The notes: a model not told the origin generated them from the sequence alone. DNA of 19,667 nucleotides from UBA5448 sp045536965 (GCA_045536965.1 JAZSON010000013.1:1-19667); one strand, 5' to 3'; numbered from the stretch's first letter, positions 7,356-15,083 are shown. Translations and numbers: made by a program.

Positions 7356-8738
7356 TTATAAATCCATGACCGCTTCGACGAAGTGTTTGCCGCGTTCTTC
7401 GAAGTTTTTAAAAGCATCGAAACTGGCGCAGGCGGGGGAGAGCACCACAATGTCGCCTTTTTCGGCCAAAACTTGGGCTTTCTTGACCGCGTCCGAAAGA
7501 TTTTCGACACGGCAAACGGGATAATCTATTTTATCGGGGGTGTTTTCAAGTGTAGTTTGAATGGCTTTGGCGGTGGCACCGCAAAGAACAACGCCTTTGG
7601 CACAATCGGCAAAGAGGGGAACGAGGGGAGCAAAAGAAAGCTGTTTATCGTAGCCTCCGCAGATGACGATGACCTTTTGGGTGAAGGCGCGCAGACATGC
7701 GGTGGTTCTTGCGGGGGTGGAGTCAATGGAGGAGTTGTAGTATTTGACACCGTCTTTTTCCCGAATGAATTGACAGCGGTGAGCGACACCGGGGAAGGTT
7801 GTGGCGACGGCACGGATTTGGTCATCTGTAACCAAACCGTCGGTCAGGGCGATGGCTGCCATGAAATTTTCCACGTTGTGCAAACCCGGAATGCGGATGT
7901 CGGCGCGGTTTAAGATGGGATGGGTTTTACCGTTTTGACTGCGATAAACGGTATCCCCGTCCAGATAAACGCCGCAGGATACTTTTTCTGCGCGGGAAAA
8001 GGTAAGGAGCTTTCCTTTTTCCTGTCCGATGATGGCGCACGTTGCGGGATTGTCCTTGTTCAGAACAAGAAGGTCGCTTGATGTCTGATGTTTGAAAATA
8101 TTTTTCTTGGCATCCAGATACTCATCCATATCGGTGTGCCAATCGAGGTGATTTTCGGTGAGATTTGTGATGATCGCACGGGTGGGGGATTGTTGCAAGG
8201 TCATGAGCTGGAAGCTTGAAAGTTCTAAAACAACCGTGTCTTCGGGATTCATGTTGGGAACTTCTGCGATCAGAGGCGTGCCGATGTTGCCGCCAAGCCA
8301 AACCTTTCGTCCCGATTCCTTTAAGAGAAGGGAGGTGATGGTGGTTGTGGTGGTTTTGCCGTCGCTTCCCGTGATGGCGAAAATCGGGCAGGGGCAGAGG
8401 TCGAAAAGAAGTTCGATTTCACTGGTTAGGTGAGCGCCGTGCTGTACGGCGGATATCAAAGCGGGGTGGTCGGGTCTCATGCCCGGTGTGCGGAAGATGA
8501 TGTCTTCTTCAAGATCGTCTAAATAATGTTCTCCCAAACAAAGCTTTACGCCGCGGGAAATCAGCGCATCCGCTCCGTCAATGGCGCTTTTTTCTTTTTT
8601 ATCGCGCGCAACCACCGAAAGACCGTTATCCAGCAAAAAGGAAATGAGGGGGCGGTTGCTGATGCCGATGCCGATGACCGATGCAGTTTTCCCTGCAAAA
8701 CGGCGGCGGAAGGAAAGTAATTTGTCGTTTGTATCCAT
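7356..8738 (-). CDS. murD: UDP-N-acetylmuramoyl-L-alanine--D-glutamate ligase
   Basis: A 460-residue Mur ligase that adds D-glutamate to UDP-MurNAc-L-Ala in the cytoplasm during peptidoglycan synthesis. The N-terminal Rossmann-like domain carries GIGISNRPLISFL. The central ATPase domain carries the P-loop AITGSDGKTTTTT (family GTNGKTT), then VLELSSFQL and TNLTENHLDWH, and the C-terminal domain has YYNSSIDSTPARTTACL and VVLSPACASFD. I start the gene at the ATG at 8738 because a perfect GGAGGT lies 5 bases upstream (8744-8749); the in-frame ATG 10 codons earlier would overlap that site and the promoter. It is separated here from the usual dcw cell-wall cluster and leads a three-gene minus-strand operon. 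Confidence 0.95.
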   Translation of the reverse strand: MDTNDKLLSFRRRFAGKTASVIGIGISNRPLISFLLDNGLSVVARDKKEKSAIDGADALISRGVKLCLGEHYLDDLEEDIIFRTPGMRPDHPALISAVQHGAHLTSEIELLFDLCPCPIFAITGSDGKTTTTTITSLLLKESGRKVWLGGNIGTPLIAEVPNMNPEDTVVLELSSFQLMTLQQSPTRAIITNLTENHLDWHTDMDEYLDAKKNIFKHQTSSDLLVLNKDNPATCAIIGQEKGKLLTFSRAEKVSCGVYLDGDTVYRSQNGKTHPILNRADIRIPGLHNVENFMAAIALTDGLVTDDQIRAVATTFPGVAHRCQFIREKDGVKYYNSSIDSTPARTTACLRAFTQKVIVICGGYDKQLSFAPLVPLFADCAKGVVLCGATAKAIQTTLENTPDKIDYPVCRVENLSDAVKKAQVLAEKGDIVVLSPACASFDAFKNFEERGKHFVEAVMDL

Positions 8739-8759
8739 GGCGCACCTCCATAATATATC

Positions 8760-8788
8760 ATTATACACCTTTTGGGCCGATGATTCAA
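8760..8788 (-). promoter_or_regulatory. Predicted promoter of the murD operon
   Basis: On the minus strand TTGAAT (8783-8788) and a perfect TATAAT (8760-8765) are 17 bases apart, and the start codon is about 22 bases downstream of the -10 box. It faces away from the plus-strand metallophosphoesterase promoter at 8844-8872. Confidence 0.75.
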
Positions 8789-8843
8789 GCGGTTTTTATA
8801 AGTGTGGGAATATGTTTTACAGTTTTTTGAAAATGCCCAAAGG

Positions 8844-8872
8844 TTGACAAACGGTATGCGGTTTGGTAAAAT
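8844..8872 (+). promoter_or_regulatory. Strong promoter for the metallophosphoesterase gene
   Basis: A consensus TTGACA (8844-8849), a 17-base spacer and TAAAAT (8867-8872). Transcription should start near 8879, which rules out the GTG at 8878 as the start codon and supports ATG 8947. Confidence 0.82.
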
Positions 8873-8885
8873 AAAGTGTGTCAAT

Positions 8886-8930
8886 CAAGCAAAACAAAGG
8901 ATTGCTTGCGCCGACAAAGTCGGATTTTTT
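8886..8930 (+). promoter_or_regulatory. Leader with terminator-like hairpin (possible attenuator)
   Basis: The expected 5' leader holds two hairpins in a row: CAAGCAA (8886-8892) with TTGCTTG (8902-8908), then CCGAC (8911-8915) with GTCGG (8919-8923) around AAA, followed by A and six T (8925-8930). The second has the form of a short intrinsic terminator placed between the promoter and the ribosome site. It is a short stem and may be leaky. No known riboswitch or T-box is recognised. Confidence 0.4.
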
Positions 8931-8946
8931 AAGGGGAAATGAGAAT

Positions 8947-9867
8947 ATGCGGGATATTATCTATCGGGAATCTTTAAAAAGAGCCAAGCATAAGGTATGG
9001 ATCTTTTCCGACCTGCAACAGTCAAATCCCGCCTATGCCAAAGAATGTCTGGATATTTGCATGGAAGACTTTGATTTGATTGATGCCCCCGCGGATATGA
9101 TATGGTTTTTGGGCGATTGTGTTGAAGGCGGCGATCGGGAACGGTTGGAAAAAATGTGTGATATGCAGGAAAATGCTTTTGTAAAAACCGCTCTTCCGCT
9201 CTGCTTTGTTGCGGGAAATCACGATCTGGATTATATTCGGTATAACGGTAGAAAAAAAGAAAACATTTTCGTTCCCTTTTATGAAATGGCGAAAAAACAC
9301 AAAAATTGGTATACGGCGTCAAGTTATTCCGAGCCGTATTTTAAGGTGCCGGTCGGCGATTTTCAAATTTATTTTTTCACCGATCATATTGCGGAAGATG
9401 GGTCTTGGTACACCTCGCACGGCATTGTGCACGGCGATGCGGACGCCTATCCCCATAAAGAACGGATGAAAGGGATCGTCGATGAAATGCGCTCTGACGG
9501 CTGTCCCGTCATTACGGCATCGCATTACGCTTTTCCGGGCGGAAGCAGACCGTCGGCGCTTTTGGAAAACATTTTGCCACTGCCGCAAAATGTCAAACTT
9601 CATTTTTACGGACACGCGCACATCGGTGATTTTGTACACGCGGGAGATCGGCCCTATCAGCGCATTTCCTGGATGAATTTTCATGATATTGCGCAAATCA
9701 ACGTATCCAGTTTCGAGCATATCCGCGGCACGAAATGCCGCAGTGTCTTTTTACATATTTATGAAGATCATTCCTGCGGTGTTTTCTTCCGCAATCACGA
9801 TGACCATGTTTTTACCGAATGTTATTTTCCGAGTAGTGTGATCGATCTTCCCGCGCCAAGCGCTTGA
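8947..9867 (+). CDS. Calcineurin-like metallophosphoesterase
   Basis: A 306-residue two-metal phosphoesterase. The motifs appear in order: SDLQ (Asp22), FLGDCVEGG (Gly56-Asp57), AGNHDLD, ITASHYAFPGG and YGHAHIGD. The first motif is D-x-Q instead of the usual D-x-H, so one metal ligand is changed, while the other blocks are intact. Substrates in this superfamily range from nucleotides to proteins, and none is indicated here. ATG 8947 is chosen over the upstream GTG 8878 because transcription should begin at about 8879 and AAGGGG (8931-8936) is suitably placed. There is no signal peptide, so it is cytoplasmic. The leader hairpins suggest conditional expression. Confidence 0.88.
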   Translation: MRDIIYRESLKRAKHKVWIFSDLQQSNPAYAKECLDICMEDFDLIDAPADMIWFLGDCVEGGDRERLEKMCDMQENAFVKTALPLCFVAGNHDLDYIRYNGRKKENIFVPFYEMAKKHKNWYTASSYSEPYFKVPVGDFQIYFFTDHIAEDGSWYTSHGIVHGDADAYPHKERMKGIVDEMRSDGCPVITASHYAFPGGSRPSALLENILPLPQNVKLHFYGHAHIGDFVHAGDRPYQRISWMNFHDIAQINVSSFEHIRGTKCRSVFLHIYEDHSCGVFFRNHDDHVFTECYFPSSVIDLPAPSA

Positions 9868-9965
9868 ATCGGCGGTTTTGGGGGAAAAAGTATAAGCTTT
9901 GCATTTTTTGAAGTGATGTAAAAGGCAACAACGGCACGAAGAATGAAAGCGGTGGTGATATTTTG

Positions 9966-11006
9966 ATGAAGCTTAGTCATGTTTTGAAAAAACGCAGTGT
10001 CAGGATCACGGTGACCATCTTGCTTTGTATTGCGGTTTTGGGTGGCGCTTTCGCTGTTTGGCGGCATTGTGATGCCGAGGACCGAGAGCTTCTCGTTCCT
10101 TTGGAAAATATTGCCGACACAAACTACAACAACTACGTAAATGGGACCACCATGGATTATCATGACGGTCGGTTTGCGTGGATAGACTATGGGCTGTTTT
10201 CCAATACCTTGACCGTTGTGGACGAAAAAGGGAATTATAGCAGATTCAGCGGGATTGATTCGCCTTTTCAGCTTATCGGTGATTCCGTGGTTTATATCGA
10301 TCGGTCTGAGAGTAACGGCCTTCTGTGTATTCTGAATATCGATACCGAGCAAATTACAGATGTTGCGGGAGATGTTGGTTCTTTCATTGTTTTTGAAAAG
10401 TGGATTATATTTGAAACTGCCGCCGCTGACGGATCGTTGTTTGCCTATGACATTGAAACACAAACAAGCAAAGCCCTCCTCGAAAGCGGCGGGGTGGATG
10501 TGTATTATATACATCAAGAAGAGCTGTATGTTCTGAATGAGGATCAAATTCTCATCAAAATGGATTTGCAGGATGCTTCAGTCACAACGCTTTTTCAAAA
10601 CAAGGATTTTCGTATGCCGATGTATAAGATGATGCCGTCCGGAAAATATCTGTTGTATCGGGATAAGGGAGATCTGTGTATCTACAACAGGGATACCGAC
10701 CAAGAAACAATCTTGGTTTTCAATGAGATCGGTGATAATAACAGCGGGGTAACATATATCGCCGATGATGAAAATATATTCGCATCGGTACAAAGGAATG
10801 AAACAGACGGGTCGATTTCGTACAACGTTGACCACGAGGATAACGGTCTGTGGCGGGTCGATCCCGAAACGTTAGAGTATGAAAAGGTGCTTTCGGACGT
10901 TTTTGGGGAGCTTTATCTGGTCGACGGTATGCTTTTCGGTCGGAAGGATGATCAGATTTACAGAATAGACACAAAAACCTTCGAGATGAAAGCGTTGCTT
11001 GGATGA
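9966..11006 (+). CDS. Membrane-anchored beta-propeller-like protein (DUF5050-like)
   Basis: A 346-residue protein with a basic N-terminus and one membrane segment at about 13-31, leaving the bulk outside the cell. The rest is built of short repeated beta-rich units with patterns such as GRFAWIDYG, DSVVYIDR, KYLLYRDKGDLCIYNRD, NGLWRVDPETLEYEKVL and DQIYRIDTKTFEMKALL. These resemble the blades of DUF5050 or LDL-receptor-like propellers. No catalytic motif is visible, so a binding or sensor role is likely. The ATG at 9966 is used, with only a weak GGTGGTGAT ribosome site. The 98-base gap upstream shows no clear promoter, so it may be read from the metallophosphoesterase promoter. A convincing terminator before rnpB is also absent. 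Confidence 0.7.
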   Translation: MKLSHVLKKRSVRITVTILLCIAVLGGAFAVWRHCDAEDRELLVPLENIADTNYNNYVNGTTMDYHDGRFAWIDYGLFSNTLTVVDEKGNYSRFSGIDSPFQLIGDSVVYIDRSESNGLLCILNIDTEQITDVAGDVGSFIVFEKWIIFETAAADGSLFAYDIETQTSKALLESGGVDVYYIHQEELYVLNEDQILIKMDLQDASVTTLFQNKDFRMPMYKMMPSGKYLLYRDKGDLCIYNRDTDQETILVFNEIGDNNSGVTYIADDENIFASVQRNETDGSISYNVDHEDNGLWRVDPETLEYEKVLSDVFGELYLVDGMLFGRKDDQIYRIDTKTFEMKALLG

Positions 11007-11039
11007 GAAGGGGTGCCTTTATTTATCCTTTTTGGCGGT

Positions 11040-11068
11040 TTGACAAAGAAATGAAAATATGTTATAAT
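11040..11068 (+). promoter_or_regulatory. Promoter of rnpB
   Basis: Perfect TTGACA (11040-11045), 17-base spacer and perfect TATAAT (11063-11068). The predicted start, about 7 bases after the -10 box, matches the 5' end of the RNA. Confidence 0.93.
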
Positions 11069-11075
11069 GCCTTTT

Positions 11076-11435
11076 GTGACTAAGCCGGACGGTCGCGTAC
11101 GGAACCGAAAGGAACCGCTATGAGGAAAGTCCGGGCTTCATATGGCAAGGATAGCGGGTAACGCCCGCCGAAGGCGACTTTAGGGACAGTGCAACAGAGA
11201 GATACCGCCTGTTTTACAGGTAAGGGTGGAAAGGCGAGGTAAGAGCTCACCGGCATGCGGGAGACCGTGTGGCCATGTAAACCCTATCCGAAGCAACACC
11301 GTATATGGGGCAGGGGAGACCCAAGATTAGCCAGATCGCTCCGAAGGTGGCTTGAGGCGCACGGCAACGTGCGTCCCAGATAGATGATCGTCGGCGATTT
11401 TTTCGCAACAGAACCCGGCTTACAGGCTTAGTCAC
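11076..11435 (+). ncRNA. rnpB: RNase P RNA, apparently bacterial class A
   Basis: The catalytic RNA of ribonuclease P, which cuts the 5' leader from precursor tRNAs. The ends GTGACTAAGCC (11076-11086) and GGCTTAGTCAC (11425-11435) pair as helix P1. Universally conserved blocks are present: GAGGAAAGTCCGGGCT after P3, GGGACAGTGCAACAGAGAG, GGTAAGGGTGGAAAGGCG, GTAAGAGCTCACCGGCATG, a variant of the AAACCC-ATCCGAAGCAACACC block, and the 3' segment AGATAGATGATCGTC with ACAGAACCCGGCTTACAG. The length of about 360 and the general arrangement suggest class A rather than the Bacillus class B. A T-rich tract follows the end of P1 and probably serves as terminator. The consensus promoter fits constitutive, strong expression. 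Confidence 0.95.
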
Positions 11436-11450
11436 TTATTTTTTATAAAA
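11436..11450 (+). terminator. U-rich tail after rnpB
   Basis: TTATTTTTTATAAAA follows directly on the P1 helix of RNase P RNA. No separate hairpin is seen; P1 itself may act as the stem. Confidence 0.4.
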
Positions 11451-11474
11451 GTGCGGTAAGTTTTGAAATTTCTA

Positions 11475-11503
11475 TTGCATTATCCGCATGAAAAGGTTAT
11501 AAT
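11475..11503 (+). promoter_or_regulatory. Promoter of the ireB operon
   Basis: TTGCAT (11475-11480), 17-base spacer and perfect TATAAT (11498-11503). It is the last clear promoter before the run of genes reaching to 17047. Confidence 0.7.
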
Positions 11504-11542
11504 AAGTTTTAGAGAAAGTTAAAACACAAAGGGGGGGTATCT

Positions 11543-11803
11543 GTGGCAGAATTCGATGCCAACAAGACAATCCGTTACGCATTCGACGGAATGGAGCGCT
11601 CAGAGCTGAAAGAAATTTTGGGTGATGTGTATGATGCGCTTTGCGTGAAGGGGTACAACCCTGTTAACCAGATTGTCGGTTATATTCTTTCGGAGGATCC
11701 GACATACATCACAAACTACAACAATGCCCGTACCAAGATCAGCAAGATCGACCGTGAAAGATTGCTCAAAGAATTGGTTGCAAGCTTTCTTGATTTGAAA
11801 TAA
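11543..11803 (+). CDS. ireB: IreB family regulatory phosphoprotein (DUF965)
   Basis: An 86-residue small cytoplasmic protein. The central GDVYDALCVKGYNPVNQIVGYILSEDPTYI segment is diagnostic for IreB, which in Enterococcus is phosphorylated by the Ser/Thr kinase IreK and dampens cephalosporin resistance. The N-terminal Thr9 lies in the region where IreB carries its phosphorylated threonines. The start is GTG at 11543, with a GGGGGGG ribosome site (11531-11537). In many Bacillota ireB stands before ruvX and a DUF1292 gene; here those are missing and a short unknown gene follows after 19 bases. Confidence 0.92.
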   Translation: MAEFDANKTIRYAFDGMERSELKEILGDVYDALCVKGYNPVNQIVGYILSEDPTYITNYNNARTKISKIDRERLLKELVASFLDLK

Positions 11804-11822
11804 CGAAAGAGAGGATTACTCC

Positions 11823-12113
11823 ATGGAAAATGCGATTACCAAGGCGCAATATTTCAGAGGCTATCCCATGGTGAAGAGCGGCGGTATCATCTGCGTTGGT
11901 GACCCTGCCGACGGTGCCGTTCTCATTTTGACCGTTTTGACCACCAAAACCGTGATGGGGGAAGAAATCCCCGACCTCATTTTTCTCCAAATTCAGAATA
12001 CCGACAAAAATTCGCCCGACTGCGGCGCGATTATCAAGCAAACCGATAAAACGGGTCTTTACGCCGCGCTGGATATCGGACTTATTTGGCTCAGCCGGGA
12101 ACTGAAAAAATAA
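11823..12113 (+). CDS. Conserved-looking hypothetical protein
   Basis: A 96-residue protein I cannot assign to a family. It has no signal peptide, no membrane segment and only two scattered cysteines. The pattern alternates beta-rich stretches (GGIICVGDPADGAVLILTVLTTK, PDLIFLQIQNT) with a likely C-terminal helix (GLYAALDIGLIWLSRELKK), so a small globular alpha/beta protein is probable. The start ATG 11823 follows AAGAGAGG (11806-11813) and lies 19 bases behind ireB, on the same transcript. A terminator-like hairpin follows after about 10 bases. The codon use is like its neighbours, which supports a real resident gene. Confidence 0.7.
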   Translation: MENAITKAQYFRGYPMVKSGGIICVGDPADGAVLILTVLTTKTVMGEEIPDLIFLQIQNTDKNSPDCGAIIKQTDKTGLYAALDIGLIWLSRELKK

Positions 12114-12123
12114 GGAATGAAGA

Positions 12124-12162
12124 AAACCCGCACAGTGTTCATGGCTGCGTGGGTTTCTTTTT
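12124..12162 (+). terminator. Terminator-like hairpin inside the operon
   Basis: AAACCCGCACAG (12124-12135) pairs with CTGCGTGGGTTT (12145-12156) with one A-C mismatch and one G-U pair around a 9-base loop, followed by C and five T (12158-12162). It separates the ireB pair from the DUF951-prfA genes. No fresh promoter is visible between it and ATG 12178. Confidence 0.75.
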
Positions 12163-12177
12163 ACGGAGGCGGGTTTT

Positions 12178-12360
12178 ATGATCATTAAATTACAGGACAA
12201 ATTGGAAATGAAAAAGCCGCATCCTTGCGGTGGCAAGATTTTGACCGTCTTGCGGCTTGGCAGTGATCTGAAGGTCAGATGTGATACCTGCGGCCACGAA
12301 ATGTCGGTGGCGCGGGTTAAACTTGAAAAGAAAATCAAATCCATTCATACAACGGAGTAA
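12178..12360 (+). CDS. DUF951 family zinc-ribbon-like protein
   Basis: A 60-residue protein with the DUF951 signature: LEMKKPHPCGGKIL (Cys17), RLGSDLKVRC (Cys35), DTCGHEM (Cys38) and a basic end RVKLEKKIKSI. The cysteines and nearby histidines could hold a zinc ion, and the positive charge suggests nucleic acid or ribosome contact, but no function is established. GGAGGCGGG (about 12165-12173) is the ribosome site. Only 3 bases separate its stop from prfA, so the two are co-translated. DUF951 genes are commonly found beside translation genes in Bacillota, and this one fits that pattern. Confidence 0.9.
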   Translation: MIIKLQDKLEMKKPHPCGGKILTVLRLGSDLKVRCDTCGHEMSVARVKLEKKIKSIHTTE

Positions 12361-12363
12361 ACC

Positions 12364-13434
12364 ATGCATAACAAATTGCAACAGACCGCCGAAAAATTCG
12401 ACGAAATTTCCCGTCAGCTCACATTGCCCGAGGTGGTGGGGGATACCGAGCTTTATAAAAAGTATATGCGGGAGTACAAGGTGCTGGAACCCATCGTGGA
12501 AAAATACCGCGCCTTGCGCGTCTGTATGGACGATATTGCCGATGCCGAGGCGGTTTTATCCGATAAGCCCGATGCTGAAATGAAGCTGCTTGCCGAGGAA
12601 CAACTTGCCGATGGGAAGCAAAAGATGGCATTGCTGGAAGAAGAAATTAAAATACTTTTGTTGCCTCGAGATCCGGACGATGATAAAAACGTCATTGTGG
12701 AAATTCGCGGCGGTGCGGGCGGCGAAGAAGCGGCGCTCTTCTCGGCTGTTTTATACCGTATGTATACCATGTATGCCGAGGCGATGGGGTGGAAGTGTGA
12801 GTGTATCAACGCCAACGAAACCGAGCTTGGCGGATACAAAGAAATTTCATTCATGGTTATTGGCGACGGCGCTTTTTCCAAACTGAAATTTGAAAGCGGC
12901 GTGCATCGGGTGCAACGCGTGCCCGAAACCGAGGCCTCGGGGCGTATTCACACTTCGACGGTAACGGTGGCCGTTTTGCCTGAGGCGGAGGATGTTGAGG
13001 TTGAAATCAATCCGAGTGATTTGCAGATTGAGGCCCACCGCGCTTCGGGTGCAGGCGGACAGCATGTCAATAAAACCGACTCGGCTATTCGTATTCTGCA
13101 CATTCCCACGGGGATTGTTGTCGAGTGCCAAGACGAGAGAAGCCAATACAAAAACCGTGATAAGGCGATGAAAGTGCTTCGTTCGAAGCTGTATGAAGCA
13201 CAGCTTCGCGAGAGAAACGACGAACTGGCCAATCGGCGCAAGAGTCAGGTGGGAACGGGAGATCGCAGTGAGCGGATCCGTACCTATAACTACCCGCAGG
13301 GGCGTGTGACCGATCACCGTATCGGCATGACTATTTATTCGCTGGAAAACTTCTTAAACGGCAAGATCGACGAAATGGTCAGTGCACTTGCTGCCGCCGA
13401 ACGCGCCGAAATGCTGAGTCAGGGGATGGTTTGA
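12364..13434 (+). CDS. prfA: Peptide chain release factor 1
   Basis: A 356-residue class I release factor that recognises UAA and UAG on the ribosome and triggers peptide release. The codon-reading tripeptide is PET at 187-189 (the PxT form of RF1, not the SPF of RF2). The catalytic GGQ is at 231-233 inside HRASGAGGQHVNKTDSA. The C-terminal RIRTYNYPQGRVTDHRIG block is also present. Length is normal. GGAG at about 12353-12356 lies in the end of the DUF951 gene. The stop TGA overlaps the start of the next gene. prmC, which encodes the methylase of the GGQ glutamine and usually follows prfA, is absent from this operon. Confidence 0.97.
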   Translation: MHNKLQQTAEKFDEISRQLTLPEVVGDTELYKKYMREYKVLEPIVEKYRALRVCMDDIADAEAVLSDKPDAEMKLLAEEQLADGKQKMALLEEEIKILLLPRDPDDDKNVIVEIRGGAGGEEAALFSAVLYRMYTMYAEAMGWKCECINANETELGGYKEISFMVIGDGAFSKLKFESGVHRVQRVPETEASGRIHTSTVTVAVLPEAEDVEVEINPSDLQIEAHRASGAGGQHVNKTDSAIRILHIPTGIVVECQDERSQYKNRDKAMKVLRSKLYEAQLRERNDELANRRKSQVGTGDRSERIRTYNYPQGRVTDHRIGMTIYSLENFLNGKIDEMVSALAAAERAEMLSQGMV

Positions 13435-14477
13435 TGGATACAAAGATCATTCGTTGGCGTAGCCATGCAGATGATGATGCGCTTATTGAAGCGGCTGAAG
13501 CTCTTAAAAACGGGGCACTGGTGGCCTTTCCTACCGAGACGGTTTATGGTCTTGGCGCCAATGCTCTTAATCCCGATGCCTGCCGCGCTATCTACGAAGC
13601 GAAGGGTAGGCCCTCCGACAATCCTTTGATTGTGCATGTGGATTCCCCTTCCAAAATGCTTCAATATGCAGAACCTGAAAACCCTGCTCTGTTTGATCGG
13701 TTGGCTGCTGCTTTTATGCCCGGTCCGCTGACAGTGGTTTTGAAGAAAAAGAAAATCGTGCCCGATGCTGTGACGGCATCTCTTCCGACGGTCGCCCTTC
13801 GTTGTCCGATTCATCCTGCGGCGCATACCTTGTTGCGTTTGGCCGATGTGCCTGTTGCGGCGCCGTCAGCCAATACATCGGGAAGACCCAGTCCGACTGC
13901 GGCGGAGCATGTTTTGGAGGATCTGTACGGCAAGGTGCCTTATATCATTGATGGCGGCAGTTGTGATGTGGGTTTGGAATCGACCATTGTATTGCCCCAC
14001 GCAAACCGCAATACACTTACTCTTTTGCGTCCCGGTGGAGTGACCCCCGAGGAGCTTTTGACGGTTTGCGACCATCTGGAGTTTGACAAGGCTTTGACGG
14101 GCGTTTTAAAAGAGGGGGAGCAACCCCTTGCTCCCGGCATGAAATACCGCCATTATGCACCCAAAGCACCTGTGACGGGCGTGGTGGGAAGCGATGAAAA
14201 TGTCCTTGCGTTTTTGGCGGAAAGGTTGGCCGAGGGATGCGGCGTTTTGTGTTTTGACGAGGATGTAAAAATCCTCGGGGCATCAAAACGATTGGCCGTG
14301 CTTGGCGGACGTTGGGATTATGCGATGCAGGCGAGGGAGCTTTTTTCCAAACTGCGTTTTTTCGATTCTTCCGATGTAACAGCCATTTTCACACGTCTTC
14401 CCGAAGACGATCTTTTGGGGTTGGCGGTTAAAAATCGGCTTTTGAAGGCCTGTGGTTTTTCGGTGCTGGAGGTATAA
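13434..14477 (+). CDS. tsaC: L-threonylcarbamoyladenylate synthase (Sua5 type)
   Basis: A 347-residue enzyme that makes threonylcarbamoyl-AMP from threonine, bicarbonate and ATP, the first step of the t6A37 modification of ANN-decoding tRNAs. The YrdC domain shows GALVAFPTETVYGLGANA, the AKGRPSDNPLIVHV motif with its K-x-R and S-x-N residues, and VPVAAPSANTSGRPSPT. The extra C-terminal third, after APGMKYRHYAPKAPV, is the Sua5 domain, so this is the long form. The ATG at 13434 overlaps the prfA stop by one base (TGATG), giving coupled translation. The TTG one codon upstream is not needed. It stands where prmC would often be. Confidence 0.94.
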   Translation: MDTKIIRWRSHADDDALIEAAEALKNGALVAFPTETVYGLGANALNPDACRAIYEAKGRPSDNPLIVHVDSPSKMLQYAEPENPALFDRLAAAFMPGPLTVVLKKKKIVPDAVTASLPTVALRCPIHPAAHTLLRLADVPVAAPSANTSGRPSPTAAEHVLEDLYGKVPYIIDGGSCDVGLESTIVLPHANRNTLTLLRPGGVTPEELLTVCDHLEFDKALTGVLKEGEQPLAPGMKYRHYAPKAPVTGVVGSDENVLAFLAERLAEGCGVLCFDEDVKILGASKRLAVLGGRWDYAMQARELFSKLRFFDSSDVTAIFTRLPEDDLLGLAVKNRLLKACGFSVLEV

Positions 14478-14480
14478 CAA

Positions 14481-15083
14481 ATGTTGGTAGTGGGAATTTG
14501 CGGTCAGACCGGCGCGGGGAAAACAACGGTATGTTCCATGTTTTCTGCGGGTGGTTGGGCCTGTCTTGACACCGATCGCGTGGCGCGGCGGGTGGTGCGC
14601 AAAGGAAAACCCTGTCTTGCTGCGTTGACCGAACGGTTTGGTCGGGAGATTTTAAACCGTCGGGGCGGTCTGAATCGCCGTCGTTTGGCTGAAATGGTTT
14701 TTTCTTCTCCCGCGGCACACAGCGATTTGAATAAAATCACCCACCCGTATATCATGGATGATATTAAAAGCTGGCTTGCCGTTCAAGAGAAAAAGGGGTT
14801 TCGTGTTGCGGTGATCGATGCGCCTTTGCTTTTTGAATCGGGCGCGGATCGCTTGTGTCATCGCACCCTTGCGGTCGTGTCTTCTCCTGCGCTTTGTTGT
14901 GAACGGGCTTCACAGCGGGATCGCATTACAAAAGAGAGGGTGCAGGCGCGACTTGACCATCAAAAAAGCGCAGAGACACTTTGTGCCCTTTGTGACGATG
15001 TTTTGCAAAATAGCTCAGGTTTGGAAGATTTGCAAAAAGCGGTTATTTCCTATATGCGATCTGTTGAGGGTGGACTTTCATGA
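14481..15083 (+). CDS. coaE: Dephospho-CoA kinase
   Basis: A 200-residue P-loop kinase that phosphorylates the 3'-OH of dephospho-CoA, the last step of coenzyme A synthesis. The Walker A loop GQTGAGKT is at 8-15, CLDTDRVARRVV (about 28-39) marks the CoA-binding entry, HPYI the middle, VIDAPLLFESG (about 111-121) the Walker B-like strand, and ERASQRDRITKERVQARLDHQ the lid region. The length is normal. GGAGGT (14468-14473) lies at the end of tsaC, 3 bases apart. The last 4 bases overlap the next gene (ATGA). Confidence 0.93.
   Translation: MLVVGICGQTGAGKTTVCSMFSAGGWACLDTDRVARRVVRKGKPCLAALTERFGREILNRRGGLNRRRLAEMVFSSPAAHSDLNKITHPYIMDDIKSWLAVQEKKGFRVAVIDAPLLFESGADRLCHRTLAVVSSPALCCERASQRDRITKERVQARLDHQKSAETLCALCDDVLQNSSGLEDLQKAVISYMRSVEGGLS

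Noticed and set aside
8878..8946. GTG at 8878 as start of the metallophosphoesterase
   Set aside because: It lies at the predicted transcription start and would make the leader hairpins coding; ATG 8947 has a proper ribosome site.
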